A stretch of DNA of 64,000 bases. Source: Siniperca chuatsi (taxonomy: Eukaryota > Chordata > Actinopteri > Centrarchiformes > Sinipercidae). The position numbers and the translations under genes are program-made. Position 1 is the first letter of the stretch, and each line of letters starts with the position of its first letter. A model generated the notes under the pieces. The model did no database searches and had not been told where the DNA came from. It saw only the letters and a program-made list of their open reading frames with translations. Of this stretch, positions 31,445 to 42,915 are shown piece after piece. The stretch covers positions 14,925,175 through 14,989,174 of the forward strand of contig NC_058046.1 of NCBI RefSeq assembly GCF_020085105.1, given 5' to 3'.

Positions 31445-32840
31445 ACAGTATGATATCAACATACACCTTGCTCAATCATTTTGAGGCCCTTTCACTGTGC
31501 ACTTTAGAAGCCACAATTGCCAAACTAAAGCCTTCATCAAGTCCTGAATTTGACACAGCTGATCATTCTATTCTGTTGGATCGCCATGAAAAGTGGGTTG
31601 GCATCAGGGATAGTACTCTAGACTGGTTTAAATCTTATTTATCAAACAGAACTTTTTCGGTAGTGTTTGGTAAAGCCTCCTCTTCTGTGGCCCCTCTGAC
31701 CTGTGGACCTGTGACCCCAAGGATCCATTTTCGGCCCCCAGTTCTTCTGAGCATACATGCTGCCACTGGGACATATCATACATAAACACAAAATTCAGCA
31801 TCACTGTTACACATACACGCTGATGTATGTCCCTTTAAAAACCAGCGATTTTCATCAATTATTATTTTGTCTGACAGAAATAAAGTGCTGGATGTCCCAA
31901 GACGTTCTCCAGCTAAATGAAAACAAATCTGAAATCATTCATTTTGGTCCTCCAAAGTCTATCTCAGTTTAACAAAAACATCAAACATCTTGGCTGGCTG
32001 TCTACAAATGTCAAACCTGCAGCCAGAAACGTTGGTGTAATATTTGACAGTGACCTTTCATTTGAAAAAAAAGTTACAAAAGTCATTCAATCGTGTTTTT
32101 GAGGAGCATCTCAAAGATCAGGTCTTTTCTCTCTTGACGTGATCTCGAGAAGGTCATACATATTTTTGTACCATCTCGATTAGATTATTGTAATTCATGG
32201 GATTCAGGGTTAAGCCAAAAAACAATCTCACTCGTCCAGCTACAAAACGCAGCTGCTCGGCTTTTCACAAATACCATGCTAGAAGACAAGATCATATCAC
32301 TCCTGTTTCAGCCTCTCTTCACTGGTTACCAGTAGGTTTTAGAATTGATTAAGATTTTAATGTTTACCTTCAAAGCACTTCATGGTTCAGCCCCCAGTTG
32401 TATTGCTGAATGCTTCACTATGAGTCAGAGCACAGCCTCAGATCCTCGGGCAGGGCTCTGCTGGCTGTTCCTAAGTCCCACCTCAGCACTAAAGGTGACC
32501 GGGCTTTTACAGTCAGAACCACCTGCCTGAAGAGCTGAGGCTGCAGAATCAGTGACATCTTTTGAATCATTTTTTATTAATTTATTTTGAGCTTTTTATT
32601 AATGATAACACACTATTTTATTTCCAACATGTCGTATCTGTTTTATTAGTATTATTATCGTTTTTATCTTATATTATTGTAGGGTATTTTATTCCATTTT
32701 GTTTTTGTATATTTCTTAAATTGTCTGTTTAAAGTGTATTATTATCATTATTTTGTGTATAGATTCACTCTCTATCTCTCTCTATTTCTCTCACGCTCAC
32801 ACACTTGAAATGCTTTGTTTGGAGCCACTAAATTAAATCA
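31445..32840 (+). mobile_element. Decayed LINE (L2/CR1-like) reverse transcriptase remnant
   Basis: Broken frames on the + strand carry reverse-transcriptase phrases in order: FDTADHSILLDR, LDWFKSYLSNRTFSV, LTCG, CWMSQDVLQLNENKSEI, VIFDSDLSFEKKVTKVIQSC, LDYCNS, AARLF and FKALHG. Stops and frameshifts interrupt it repeatedly, and the YxDD catalytic motif expected near 31810 is destroyed. The endonuclease half is missing (5' truncation). It is inactive. Confidence 0.85.
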
Positions 32841-32942
32841 TAGATTACGTAAGATTCAAATATTTCAAAAATGCCACACATTTTATACGCATGTAGTGTC
32901 CAAAACATAGATTAACATTTGATCTCTTAGTAATTATGTTAC

Positions 32943-33001
<59 letters not shown>

Positions 33002-33005
33002 ACAA
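32943..33005. repeat. (CA)n microsatellite
   Basis: About 60 bp of almost pure CA repeat at the right edge of the LINE remnant. Confidence 0.95.
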
Positions 33006-33963
33006 ACACTGACTCAGTCTGGGCTGATGTGGGTTATGCAACCCCTCCAGCAGTGCAGATGGATCTGCAGATTACTGGCCTCTTGTATGTTTTTTAGTAA
33101 TCTCTCTGTCTGTAATATTTGTCCTGATCATTATATAACCCTGTGTTGAGTTCAGTGACCCTTTTCCATCTCAACGACCAATGGAAGACACTGGAAATTA
33201 CTTTGCTGCTGTGTAATGCATTCCCAGAGTTCAGTAGTCATGTCTAATCTCAACTAGATGAACTCACAGTAAACATCAAACTTGAGATGGAGGGATCAAT
33301 GGAAGTGTGATGGGCAGGAGAACAGATGGTTGAACAAATGGACACTTGTTTTCTTTCAGTGGTGTCACACAGGATTGATTAATAAACTCCTTCAGCTGTC
33401 TTGAATAGATCTGACTTAAAAGTGGTCAGTGCAGTAGTTCAAAAACTGTGTGAGTCAGAACATACTCACCTTCACATCTAAACAGCTCACTGTGGAGTAG
33501 ATCACTGGATGTGTGCTGGCCAGTTTGCGCGGCTCTGGCAATGGTTTGGTAGGAATGGAGAAACAAATAAGAGGAAGACAGCCAAAGAGAGAGAGAGTGA
33601 AACTGGCAGGCAGATAAATAGAAAGGAAGCATATAAACACTAGACAGCTGTAGAGTCGCCTTTCTGACGATCAGTTTCAAATCAACAGCCCACCAAAGGC
33701 CCTAACCATCTGTCTCATATGTGCTATAAATCACTGTTTTACACATGTGCATACATGTATTCACACTTTCTTTTTCTGTCACACACATTCAATGGACATG
33801 CAGCTGATATATCTCTACTATAAAAAAATAACATTACACAGTTATTTATCTCATCTCATAAGATCTGTGATAAATCCATGACTCTTACAATCTTGTTAGT
33901 AGTTCACCTCTATAGGACCCTAAAACAAATGAAATCAGTGAAAACCAGTCTCCTGCCTTTATG

Positions 33964-34492
33964 AAGTGGTGAAAGAAGTATTCAGATACTTTACATAAAA
34001 AGTACCCCAGATTACAAATACTCCATTACAAGTAAAAATTCTGCATTCAAAATGTTACTTAAGTAATAGTATGTATCAGCAAAATATACTTCTTCTTCTT
34101 GTATTATTGTTATTATTATTATGATGAAGATGATGATGATAATGATGATGGTGATGATGATTATTATCATTATTATTATTATTATTATTACTGCATAATG
34201 TCTAAGATGTAATTTTTTATGTTGTAGCTGGTCAAAGTGGAACTACTCTTATTTATTTTATATACTGCTGGCTAGTTTAATCTACCACAATGTATTGTAT
34301 TTCATGAGAAAATCTCATGTTTTTTATATAAGTCAAAATCTATAAAGTAACTATTAACTATAGCTGTCAAATAAATTGCTCTGAAGTACAAAGTATAGCA
34401 TAAAATGGAAATACTAAGTACCAAGTACCTAAAATTGGTCTCACTGTTAATACTGTACTTCAGTAAAGGTACATAATTACGTTCCACCACTG
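33964..34492. mobile_element. hAT-type MITE, copy 3
   Basis: The left end is AAGTGGTGAAAGAAGTATTC (first base changed from C) and the right end is ACGTTCCACCACTG. It is flanked by a perfect 8-bp duplication CCTTTATG at 33956-33963 and 34493-34500. It contains an ATG/ATT trinucleotide-repeat patch around 34100-34190 and has no coding capacity. Confidence 0.85.
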
Positions 34493-34944
34493 CCTTTATG
34501 TGTGCTGAAGACAGACATAGAAATAATGACTGAAATCAATTGAACTGTGGCTGCTGGTTGTCACTCAAAGAAATAATAAATAAAAATAAATAATAGCAGC
34601 AGTTAACACTTACACTGATGTTGGACTGTGGTTACCAGATAAGGATTACATGTTTGACTAACTACAGGATGTGGGTCACTGTTGAGTTCAATATGTTCCA
34701 CATTGATTACTTCAGTGCAGGAAGCTGAAGTCAACTGTTATTTCAGTTCAAGAAGTTGGAGGGCCATTAACGCTACTACACACCAAAGGGGCATGGAAAC
34801 ACTGATTGTGGACCACACTAGTTATAAACAAGAGTAAATAACTGAACTGTGTCAGGAAGAAATAAACTGTCATCAGTAACACAAGGCATAGAGCACAATG
34901 GCAGTTACCACAGTGAAACACTAGCTATTCTGAAAAGTGTAGGT

Positions 34945-35200
34945 CTGCAAAAAAAACTATTATTTTCAAGATCAGTTATTCTGTTGATTGATCATTTAAT
35001 CCATAGAAATTAAATAAATCAACAAATGACTACTGCAAGTTGTCAAAGTTATTCAATTTACATTGATATGAAAATAAAAGTTCACACATAAGAAGCTGCA
35101 ACTTAACTGTGATTTAAATGATTCATCCAATGCCAAACACGTGTTAAACTGATTTTATTTTAACCTACTAATCGATTAAACGAGTAGTCATTTCAGCACA
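34945..35200. repeat. Dispersed repeat (second copy of the 26075 family)
   Basis: Starts GGTCTGCAAAAAAAACTATT and ends CTAATCGATTAAACGAGTAG, with AGAAGCTGCAACTT in the middle. Diverged and without an ORF. Confidence 0.5.
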
Positions 35201-35384
35201 AATTACTGGTCATCATTACATTAAGCACAAAAATATCCCATAAATTAGGTAGAACAGAAAGTACTGCACAGAAAATCAAATCAGCATATTTTATTGGACT
35301 AAAGGCAAGTTAACTCATACCTGAGATTAGATTTCAACTGATGAAATAAAGTACATTTCTGTGAAGAGCCCTTTCATTAATAAT

Positions 35385-36293
35385 TTATTGTATCTATTAA
35401 ACATAAGACAAAAACATGTACAGGTATACAGCACTTATTCCGATGATGTGGAGATACAACTATGATTGGCTTTGTCACACTGGTGTATCCCATCTCTCTT
35501 CCATTCTTTAGACAATATTGATATCACACAGTATGTTAGCTGCAGTACATTCACCACAATAAACTCACTCGTTACTGTGAGACTGTGTTTAGTCAGTCTG
35601 TCATTTCTGGTGTGAACGCAAAAAAATATCTTACTCAGTCTTTAGAGAAGCTCACAAAATGAAAGAGAGGCACACTGGGGCACGAGTAACATTTTTGCTG
35701 TTGCTTTTAATCCCACGGGAGTCGGATTGGTGGGAACCAAGACTTGCGTGTCAAATAGGGAGACTGTCAGACAGGGGCCTCGAGCTCCCTTTCTGTAAAC
35801 AACACATCAAAGCATCCCCTCTCTAATTCTTCCGCTGCACTTTATCATCCCTGCCAAATATCTGCCCTTTTTCTCCATCTGTCTCCCTCGCCTCCCTGTC
35901 TTGACTCTCACACTTTCTCCAGCAGCATCTCTCTCTCCTTCCTGACTCTTTCAGGCTTTTGGTTTCTACCTGTCGTCTGTTTGCAGCTCTGTCGTTGCCA
36001 TCATTAGTGCTGCCGCTGGCAAACACCAAGCAGCTTGTGAGCTACACAGCTACTTTTACCTCTAACATGTTATTGTGACTCTCAATCAACCCCATCGCCC
36101 CAAACCTTCCTGTTACAATCCACTGTGTTTTTGCTGTTTCTCCTCCACTTCCTCTCAGTTGTCTCATATGGAGGGATGAAAAAGAATGGAGTAGAGGGAG
36201 AGATCATGGTCTGCCTGTGTAGAGCAAAGCAAACAGACTGACAGATGGACAGTCCCAGCGACGCACAGCAGAGATAAGAGGATTGGGCCCGCT

Positions 36294-36327
<34 letters not shown>

Positions 36328-36566
36328 GTTGTTGGTCTTAACTCACTCTGAGCTCCACTGAAAGGCATAGATGAGGGGCTGATGGTGGAGAAATGTGAAC
36401 AGTATCTAAACCAAAAGGATTTAGAATGATGACAAGAGTGGTTGAAGAGAAAGAGAAACATAAAATATCACTCAAAGTTCAGAGTCCAGCTGGTCTTCTA
36501 ACACTCTGTTGCCAAATTTTCCACAAAGTACTGTCTACAGCTCAAGTCCGTCTCTTCAAGTCATGA
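35385..36566 (-). other. enho: enho 3'UTR (inferred)
   Basis: Non-coding sequence past the enho stop on the minus strand. TTTATT at 35385-35390 (AATAAA on the minus strand) would end a 3'UTR of about 1.2 kb. Confidence 0.4.
36295..36334. repeat. (GTT)n trinucleotide repeat
   Basis: About 13 nearly perfect GTT units in the enho 3' region. Confidence 0.9.
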
Positions 36567-36773
36567 TCAGGCTGCAGTCAGCAGGTACTTCTGTTCAGCC
36601 TTCTTCTGCTCTGGCTCTGCTGTGAAAACTGGCACTTTCTCTTGCTGTGAAGGCACCTTGCAGGCCTTGTACAGGATGACGAAGAGGATGAGGATGAGGA
36701 CGCCCACCACAGAGTTACAAACGATGGCCACAATGGCCCACACAGACAGGCCCATCCTCAGCTCATGCTCCAT
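36567..36773 (-). CDS. enho: Adropin (energy homeostasis associated)
   Basis: Short single-pass membrane or secreted peptide precursor linked in mammals to metabolic regulation. The CDS lies within one exon (acceptor TTTTCAG before 36888). With the ATG at 36773 the product is 68 aa; an in-frame ATG at 36755 would give 62 aa (starting MGLSVW, like mammalian MGAA), and one at 36821 would give 84 aa. All three are possible; the 36773 ATG has A at -3 and G at +4. The hydrophobic segment VAIVCNSVVGVLILILFVIL matches the human IAIVCNGLVGFLLLLLWVIL region, followed by a cysteine (YKAC) and a C terminus KYLLTAA like human SYLLQP. Human adropin is 76 aa. Linkage with fam219a matches human 9p13. Confidence 0.85.
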   Translation of the reverse strand: MEHELRMGLSVWAIVAIVCNSVVGVLILILFVILYKACKVPSQQEKVPVFTAEPEQKKAEQKYLLTAA

Positions 36774-37537
36774 TGTCGACTGGACAGCAGCCTCCAGACT
36801 CACTATGGTCACATCACACATCAGAGGTGGGTCTGATGTCTGCAACTGGTGCCACGTTGGTCACTTCAACTCCACAGATTCTCCCTGAAAAGAAAGAAAG
36901 GGCATCACATGAACATACAGAATTTATTTTCCCGGCACATGCACACGCATGTTGGCATACTTGGCCAAAGTTAACCTGCCTGTCACGTGGGCCTGCTCAG
37001 TAAAGATTACTTTCTCTCACTAGGCCAAGGTGGCTTTATCCCTGCAAACGCTATATATATATGGAACAACCTACGTATGTCCAGTATCTGCATGCGGGTT
37101 TGTATTCTCAAGATTTTTTGTTGCAGTGTCAAATAAAGAGCATTACAAGGGTTTCTAATAAAGCTACACAATGTAGTGTTAGTATAATATCTCAGTACTT
37201 GTAATGTACAAGAAAAATGTCAGACAGGTGCACAATTCATTGTAGGGACTTTGTTATGTATAACAATCTGTGGATGATAGGAGGGTATTACAGGACAGGA
37301 AAGTGCCTTTCGGCTGCAGTTCTGTGTTGCAACTTCCTTTTGTACTCCTTTTTTCCATTTTACAGGCAGAGAGCAATGAAGTTATTAAACTGATAAAGAA
37401 GGTGCTGGTAAGCACTTTTTCTCGCTGAATTATTTTGAATGAGCTTCAGCAGTAATGTGTTTTCAGAAGGATCATGTGAAAATATAGTTGCCAGTTTTGT
37501 GGCTGATATTAAATGGGTCACTGAGGTGTACTGGTGT

Positions 37538-37540
<3 letters not shown>

Positions 37541-37602
<62 letters not shown>
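37541..37602. repeat. (GA)n microsatellite
   Basis: Thirty-one uninterrupted GA units. Confidence 0.97.
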
Positions 37603-37608
<6 letters not shown>

Positions 37609-38167
37609 TTCGAGCATGAGTAAGAGAGTGTGAATATTTTCCCTCTCAGAGCTTAACAGATAAAAACTCAAGCTCATCTCCTCGCTTCTATACCTCTCTC
37701 CCTTCCCTCTAATGCATTTCTAATGAGACCACATATTTCCTCCTCTCTCCAACTGAGGGCAATACTGCAACAGTCCAAGCTTGCTGTTGAGAACTCATTT
37801 CAAAGTTATGCTTCCCTTTATAGGCATTTTATGACCAAGCCAAATAAAGATGGATAGCTCCTAGTCAGAGTAGGTGCCAGTGATGCATTTGATCTGCTCT
37901 CCAACGCATGAAGTAGGTCTCTGTTTGTACCAGATGGGTCCCTCTCAGGATGCTGGTGGCATCACTGTGGGGAAAATTACCCTCATAATCACTAAGTGGG
38001 ATGTCAATAAAACTGTCCTCACTGCTTTGCGGAATATTTCCAAAATATCCCGTGGAACTTTTTTTCGCAGAAGTCAGGTGACACTAAATGTAGCGTATCC
38101 AGTTTACAATTTCAATTAGAGCAAAAGCAAGGAATGTGTAGGCTATTCGATGACAGAGAGATCTGAC

Positions 38168-38170
<3 letters not shown>

Positions 38171-38211
<41 letters not shown>

Positions 38212-38220
38212 TGTGTGTGT
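38171..38220. repeat. (GT)n microsatellite
   Basis: About 25 GT units with one GG interruption. Confidence 0.95.
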
Positions 38221-39036
38221 GCTGCTAGCTGTGAATTTTCCTTAGAGGGCCCTAATGTGGGTGTCAGGTAAGGTACAGGTCATACACATGTCATGCTTGT
38301 GGTCACTTGCAAACCTAGAAATGAAACGCCCTGTGTCTCTAGCATTAGTTCATTTTGCTGTCTCCTGCAGTGGACCCATAACGATAGCTATGTAGATAGG
38401 AAGATCCCTTGCTTAGACACTCAAGGACAGTTGATTGCATTCTCTGTCTCAGACGTAGATGTAACAGACTGTCTCCCCTTAAAATGTAATACATACGAAC
38501 TCCTAATTCCAACTTGACTCTGGTAAGCATTAGAATTTACATATTTAGGCTATAAAAGTATAAACTTGTAGGGAGAACACGGGCTAGTAAGGATAATTAT
38601 TGTGGACCAGGAAGAAATATTCAGACGTTTTACCTTGATATCATCGTCTCCTCGGCCGAGCTTCATTAAACACTGCTGTGTAAGATATCCTGAGTTTCCT
38701 GAAACCTTCTTCATCATCAAAGTCGACTAGCTCACAAAGAATTTCCATCACACTAGTAGTACACAAATAGAGAATTGCTTTTCTTGCGCTTGGAGTCTGA
38801 CACATTTGACGCATTGTGGTTAACAGGTTAAAGCTATTTGGTGAACACTGTTGTTCATTTGAACCCTGTGACTGCTCTGAGTTTGAAGAGGCCCAACCTC
38901 ATTCGTAAAATAATGTGTCCATAAGACACTTAACTGTTTCAGAAGTTTAAATGATCGAATGTTTGTTTTGGCAGATTCAAAGGTTCAAAGATCACAACAG
39001 CACATGACACCATGACACCACACACAATTGTGAGGC

Positions 39037-39159
39037 AATTGAGAATGACTTCTGGATGGGAGCCGAAACGTCTTGATTCTGAAAACAGTGTCCAGATGAC
39101 TACGACTGAAACCTTTTCTACGATAGAACACTCCTGGACGAATGAGGGACTACACCGTC
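39037..39159 (+). repeat. Dispersed repeat, inverted relative to 48210-48406
   Basis: From CAATTGAGAATGACTTCTGG to GAGGGACTACACCGTC the sequence is nearly identical to the reverse complement of about 48212-48337. The shared core includes GGGAGCCGAAACGTCTTG. The family is unclassified; a Penelope-like origin is possible. Confidence 0.75.
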
Positions 39160-40034
39160 ATAAACACACATACACACGCTCCCTGAGGCCACAATCAACA
39201 GGCAGAGAGTTAACAATAGTTTATCTGTTGCGTAATGGCTCTGTTCTCTGTGGCTGGAGCAGGAAATGGTTAAGCTCGAGGTTGAGACTAGAGTCATGCA
39301 ACTGCAAAATACAGTATGAGTGCATGCTTGTGAATGGTGCGATTGACAAATATAAAGGCCTTTTGTGTACACATGCAAACAATCTTGTGAAAAATGCATG
39401 CAAATAATAGCCTACATGCACCAAAGAATGCTTGCTTACAAGAGCAGACCAAATGGACACTGCATGCACCGCACTCACAGACTTGTGCCTGCAGTTATCA
39501 CATGGAAAACAGGCTTGTGCATGATGCATCACCTTGCAGTGGACTATCAGAATCATCATGTGACTGAACTGCCTCCCTTCCTCCCCAGCTCATTTGAGAA
39601 CAACAGCAACATACCCACAATTTCACTGCGTTGAGTGCTGACACTATAACACTTAGCATAGCCAAATAGTAAAAAGACTTTTCATTATTAGTTGTCTTTA
39701 TAGGGGAAAAGACTATTTGTTTTAGACTACTGTTTTAATTGCGGATATTTTACAAAATTATTATATATTGCATACAATTTTGAAATACTTGGAAGCTGTT
39801 TTAAAATGTCTTAAAAATGAAGACATTGTAATAATGTGTTGTAAATCTATAAGAGATTAAAAAACATCCCAAAACGCACAAAACAATTTTTTGTAAAAAT
39901 AAAATATTTGTTCGGACTAATGTGATAAAACCAATAATGGCTGGATTGGCATTTGTTTATATTTCAATATTTTGCTTGCTTTTTATACTTGCAGTGTCAC
40001 TTCAAGCACATAAATGTTTCATATGACAGCCTAC

Positions 40035-40441
40035 CTAATTCCTCCCTCTGGTGTCCAGTGTCCATGCGTTTGTACTCTTGTCTCCTCTCCTCCGCCTCAG
40101 CTGCAAAACGCGTTGATATAAAATTTTCTAAATGAACACCGATCTTCAGCAACTTCACCAAATTGTTTGTGAAGCAGGAACTTTCTCGAAGTAGGTCAGC
40201 AAACTCTCCACCGTTTGGCTCAGCAGCACGCGCGGGCGGTCGGCACCGGACTGTTAATGAAGTCAAGTTGGCGAAGTCCCGGTAAAACCGGCCGGTTCCC
40301 AGTGACTGCTGACAGGCGCAGGGCGACAGAGCGGAGATACTGCTGTCAGTGCGGCTGCTCATCATCCCCCAGCCCCGGTCCCTCCCCCCTCCTCCTCCTC
40401 CCAGCCCTCCCTCTCCCTTTCTCAGTCTGTTACTATTTATA
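40035..40441 (-). promoter_or_regulatory. enho: enho TATA promoter and 5' exon with long uORF
   Basis: On the minus strand TATAAATAG (40433-40441) is followed by a GC-rich stretch that should start near 40405 and end at the donor AATTAG|GTAGGC (exon edge 40035). From ATG ATG at 40365 an ORF runs through the exon. If spliced to 36888 it continues 23 codons and stops a few bases past the first ATG of the adropin frame (TGTGA), for 133 codons in all. The product is not one I recognise. The link to enho rests on strand, spacing and matching splice signals only. Confidence 0.5.
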
Positions 40442-41014
40442 CAAAGACGCTCTTGGAACATCCCATCAAGGGCTTTTCCTCTCACACCTCGGTGAAGATC
40501 CCACGGTCAACACTTTTGCACAGTGCAAAAGGTCATTGCAACAACCCAAACAGTCAGTAAAGGTACAGCACAGTACAGTAAAAGAGATGTAACATCATGC
40601 AAAAAAAACAAAAACAAAAACAAAACATAGCATCATTCAGCATGGAAAGGAAGAAAAAATAAAGACAAATGAAAGATAAAAGGCTAAAGTGATGTAGGGT
40701 GCACTCATAAATACTAATAACAATGTGAGTATTCCTTGATCCTTGTAGAGATATGGCACATTGTCAAATCAAATGCTGGAGGATCCATTCAAAACTGCAC
40801 AGCATTAAGAGTATTTTGGTGTTAAAACAGGCAGAGCTGCAGTGAATTACAACCCCCTTCTTTCCTGCTTAGTACACATAAAAACAGGTTGCATGATGCT
40901 GAATAGCAGCTGCACGAACATAAAACTTGTTGCCTCCTCTTTTCCTCATTGGTATTCAGCACAACAGCAGGGTGTCCCTGGGGGATTCTGCTCCACTCTC
41001 TGTCTCCCTCTCTT

Positions 41015-41069
<55 letters not shown>

Positions 41070-42888
41070 CAGGAGTGGGATTCCCTGACCCAGAGATCAG
41101 GCAGAGACAAAGCATTCCTTTGAGGCCTCATTCTCACCCTCCTTACTGGCCTCAGAAAAAAAAAGTTTTGCAGGGGAACAGATCCAGAGAGCAGCAGTTT
41201 AATCAAAGTGCTGCACTGGTGTACATGTTAGCAATACTTCAATAATTACAGTGTTGAAATGAAATAGAAATATAGTGACTGACAATGTAATAACTGCCAC
41301 ATAATGTAGTAGCTTGATAAATGTAATTAAATGCAGCACTAAATGAGCCAGAAATGTAATTAATCCCAAAACACGTCATTACCTGTGTGTGAAATTTTTA
41401 TTAGTAACAGTGACTAAATTACAAAGTGACAAATTACATTATTAGTCACTATAATAATTCCATCACCAGGTAGAATATGTCATGTTTTACTCCTCTCTAA
41501 TAGTTGGGATGATGTCATGACATAGTCAGACACATTAAAAGGTTTAATTACATTTTTAACCTGGTTATTTTATTACATTTTGATGAATTACTGCACACAG
41601 TATTAAATTATTCCATATTCATTCAGTGTTACATTATCAGTACTGTGCACTGTAACAAAAAAGTGCTTGTAAAAACTGTATAGGTTTATTTTTATGGATG
41701 CACTTCAAATGTAGACGGGCAATATTCGTGGATACTTAAATTTTTCATCCAAATCAGAATGAATTAGTCAGGGAGCAGCACTTGTGCTGTAGCCTACATG
41801 AGAGCTTAGATGGGATAGTTATCATTGATCACAGGCTGATAATACAGAGAACGCTGCTTCAGAAGACTGATTCATCATATCAGAGGAATGCACTCAAATA
41901 TAGCCTGAGAGAATCATGGACACACATTCCCTGTCAAACTCCCTGCCTTTCCCTGTGTTTGCTCTTAATATACAGACAGACACACACACGTGCATGCCGG
42001 CACACACACAGAGTCATTATTACTTGCTCTTGCAGGAAGTGTCATGTCTGATCACTGCCTCTCATGTCAATGAAGACGCTCGCACACATCCATTATCCTG
42101 TCAAAACTGATCAGTGTGTGTGTCTGCGTGTGAGTCTTGCAAATGTGACAGAGAGAAAGGAGAAAGAGTGAGATAAAAAAGAAAGAAGTGAGAGGCAATT
42201 TAATTTCTTTCTTAAACCCCCCTCCACCCCCACCCACAACACTCTCTCATCCCCATCTCATCACAGTGAGTGGAAAAAAAGACAGAAATGTTAATCTCAA
42301 CTTTGCCATTCTAGCTTTCTTCATTTTCAGAGCGTCATCATGAGGAAAGATAGATGAGTATTATGGTTTTCATGAAGCGCTTCTATTGAGAGGGCACAGG
42401 GACAAACCAGATCAGTTTCAAGCAAGGATATTAGATTCATATTTTGTATGAAGGGCCTATTTCGTAATGAAACACACACTATTCAGTCTTATCATCCAAT
42501 ATGCAACATGCTGTTATTTGACATATTGTAGATGGACAATTTTGTCTGAATCACCTGCTTGTTTTATGTGAGCTATTTGCAGTGTACCTCATCTGTTTGT
42601 TGGTGCTGTTTTCCAGGCAGAGACATTGGTCATTCTACACAGCATCCTGCTCTGGAAAGCTGTCAGAACCAATTTCCTATCATGAGTGTATGAGGACACC
42701 TGCTGGAGATTTGTTGACACTGTTTCCATTTCTAACCAGCCTCATAGGAAAGTGCAGAATCAGTTAATGTAGCTTAATAAGGATTTGTTCCCTATTCATC
42801 TGGATGTGAGTTTATCAGATGTGGGAGTCTGGTGGTTATCCCAGTGCACACATTACACACAAGACAAATACAGTTTGCTGGGTCTTTT
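40442..42888. other. Intergenic, enho to elastase
   Basis: No coding exon recognised. Contains the GT repeat at 41019, a poly(A)-rich patch near 40600 and AT-rich unclassified sequence. Confidence 0.6.
41019..41068. repeat. (GT)n microsatellite
   Basis: Twenty-five uninterrupted TG units. Confidence 0.97.
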
Positions 42889-42894
42889 TTTATT
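42889..42894 (-). terminator. cela3: Elastase poly(A) signal
   Basis: TTTATT on the + strand (AATAAA on the minus strand) starts about 20 nt after the stop codon. Very short 3'UTRs are typical of pancreatic zymogen mRNAs. Confidence 0.7.
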
Positions 42895-42915
42895 GACACA
42901 TTGACTTCATCTTTT

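Larger units (their letters stand above)
36889..40034 (-). other. enho: enho intron 1 (inferred)
   Basis: Lies between the inferred 5' exon (donor GTAGGC at 40034) and the coding exon. It contains a (GA)n tract, a (GT)n tract and the repeat at 39037-39159. No other exon was recognised. Confidence 0.5.

Noticed and set aside
31450-32102. Open frames that look like protein genes between fam219a and enho
   Set aside because: They are pieces of a broken LINE reverse transcriptase with stops, frameshifts and a lost catalytic motif.
33420-33680. Possible minus-strand exon (84-aa frame)
   Set aside because: Low-complexity, hydrophobic and Ser-rich with no family resemblance or consistent splice partner.
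36774-36845. 92-aa form of adropin starting at 36845
   Set aside because: The apparent first codon is TTG, not ATG; true ATGs lie at 36821, 36773 and 36755.
37439-37633. Open frames rich in Arg-Glu or Leu-Ser
   Set aside because: Direct translations of the (GA)n microsatellite.
39012-39407. 131-aa open frame inside the enho intron
   Set aside because: Most of its start is the dispersed repeat also found at 48210-48406; no splice context or family resemblance.
40822-41245. Overlapping frames on both strands around 41 kb
   Set aside because: They are driven by the (GT)n tract, with Cys-Val or Thr-His runs; no gene support.
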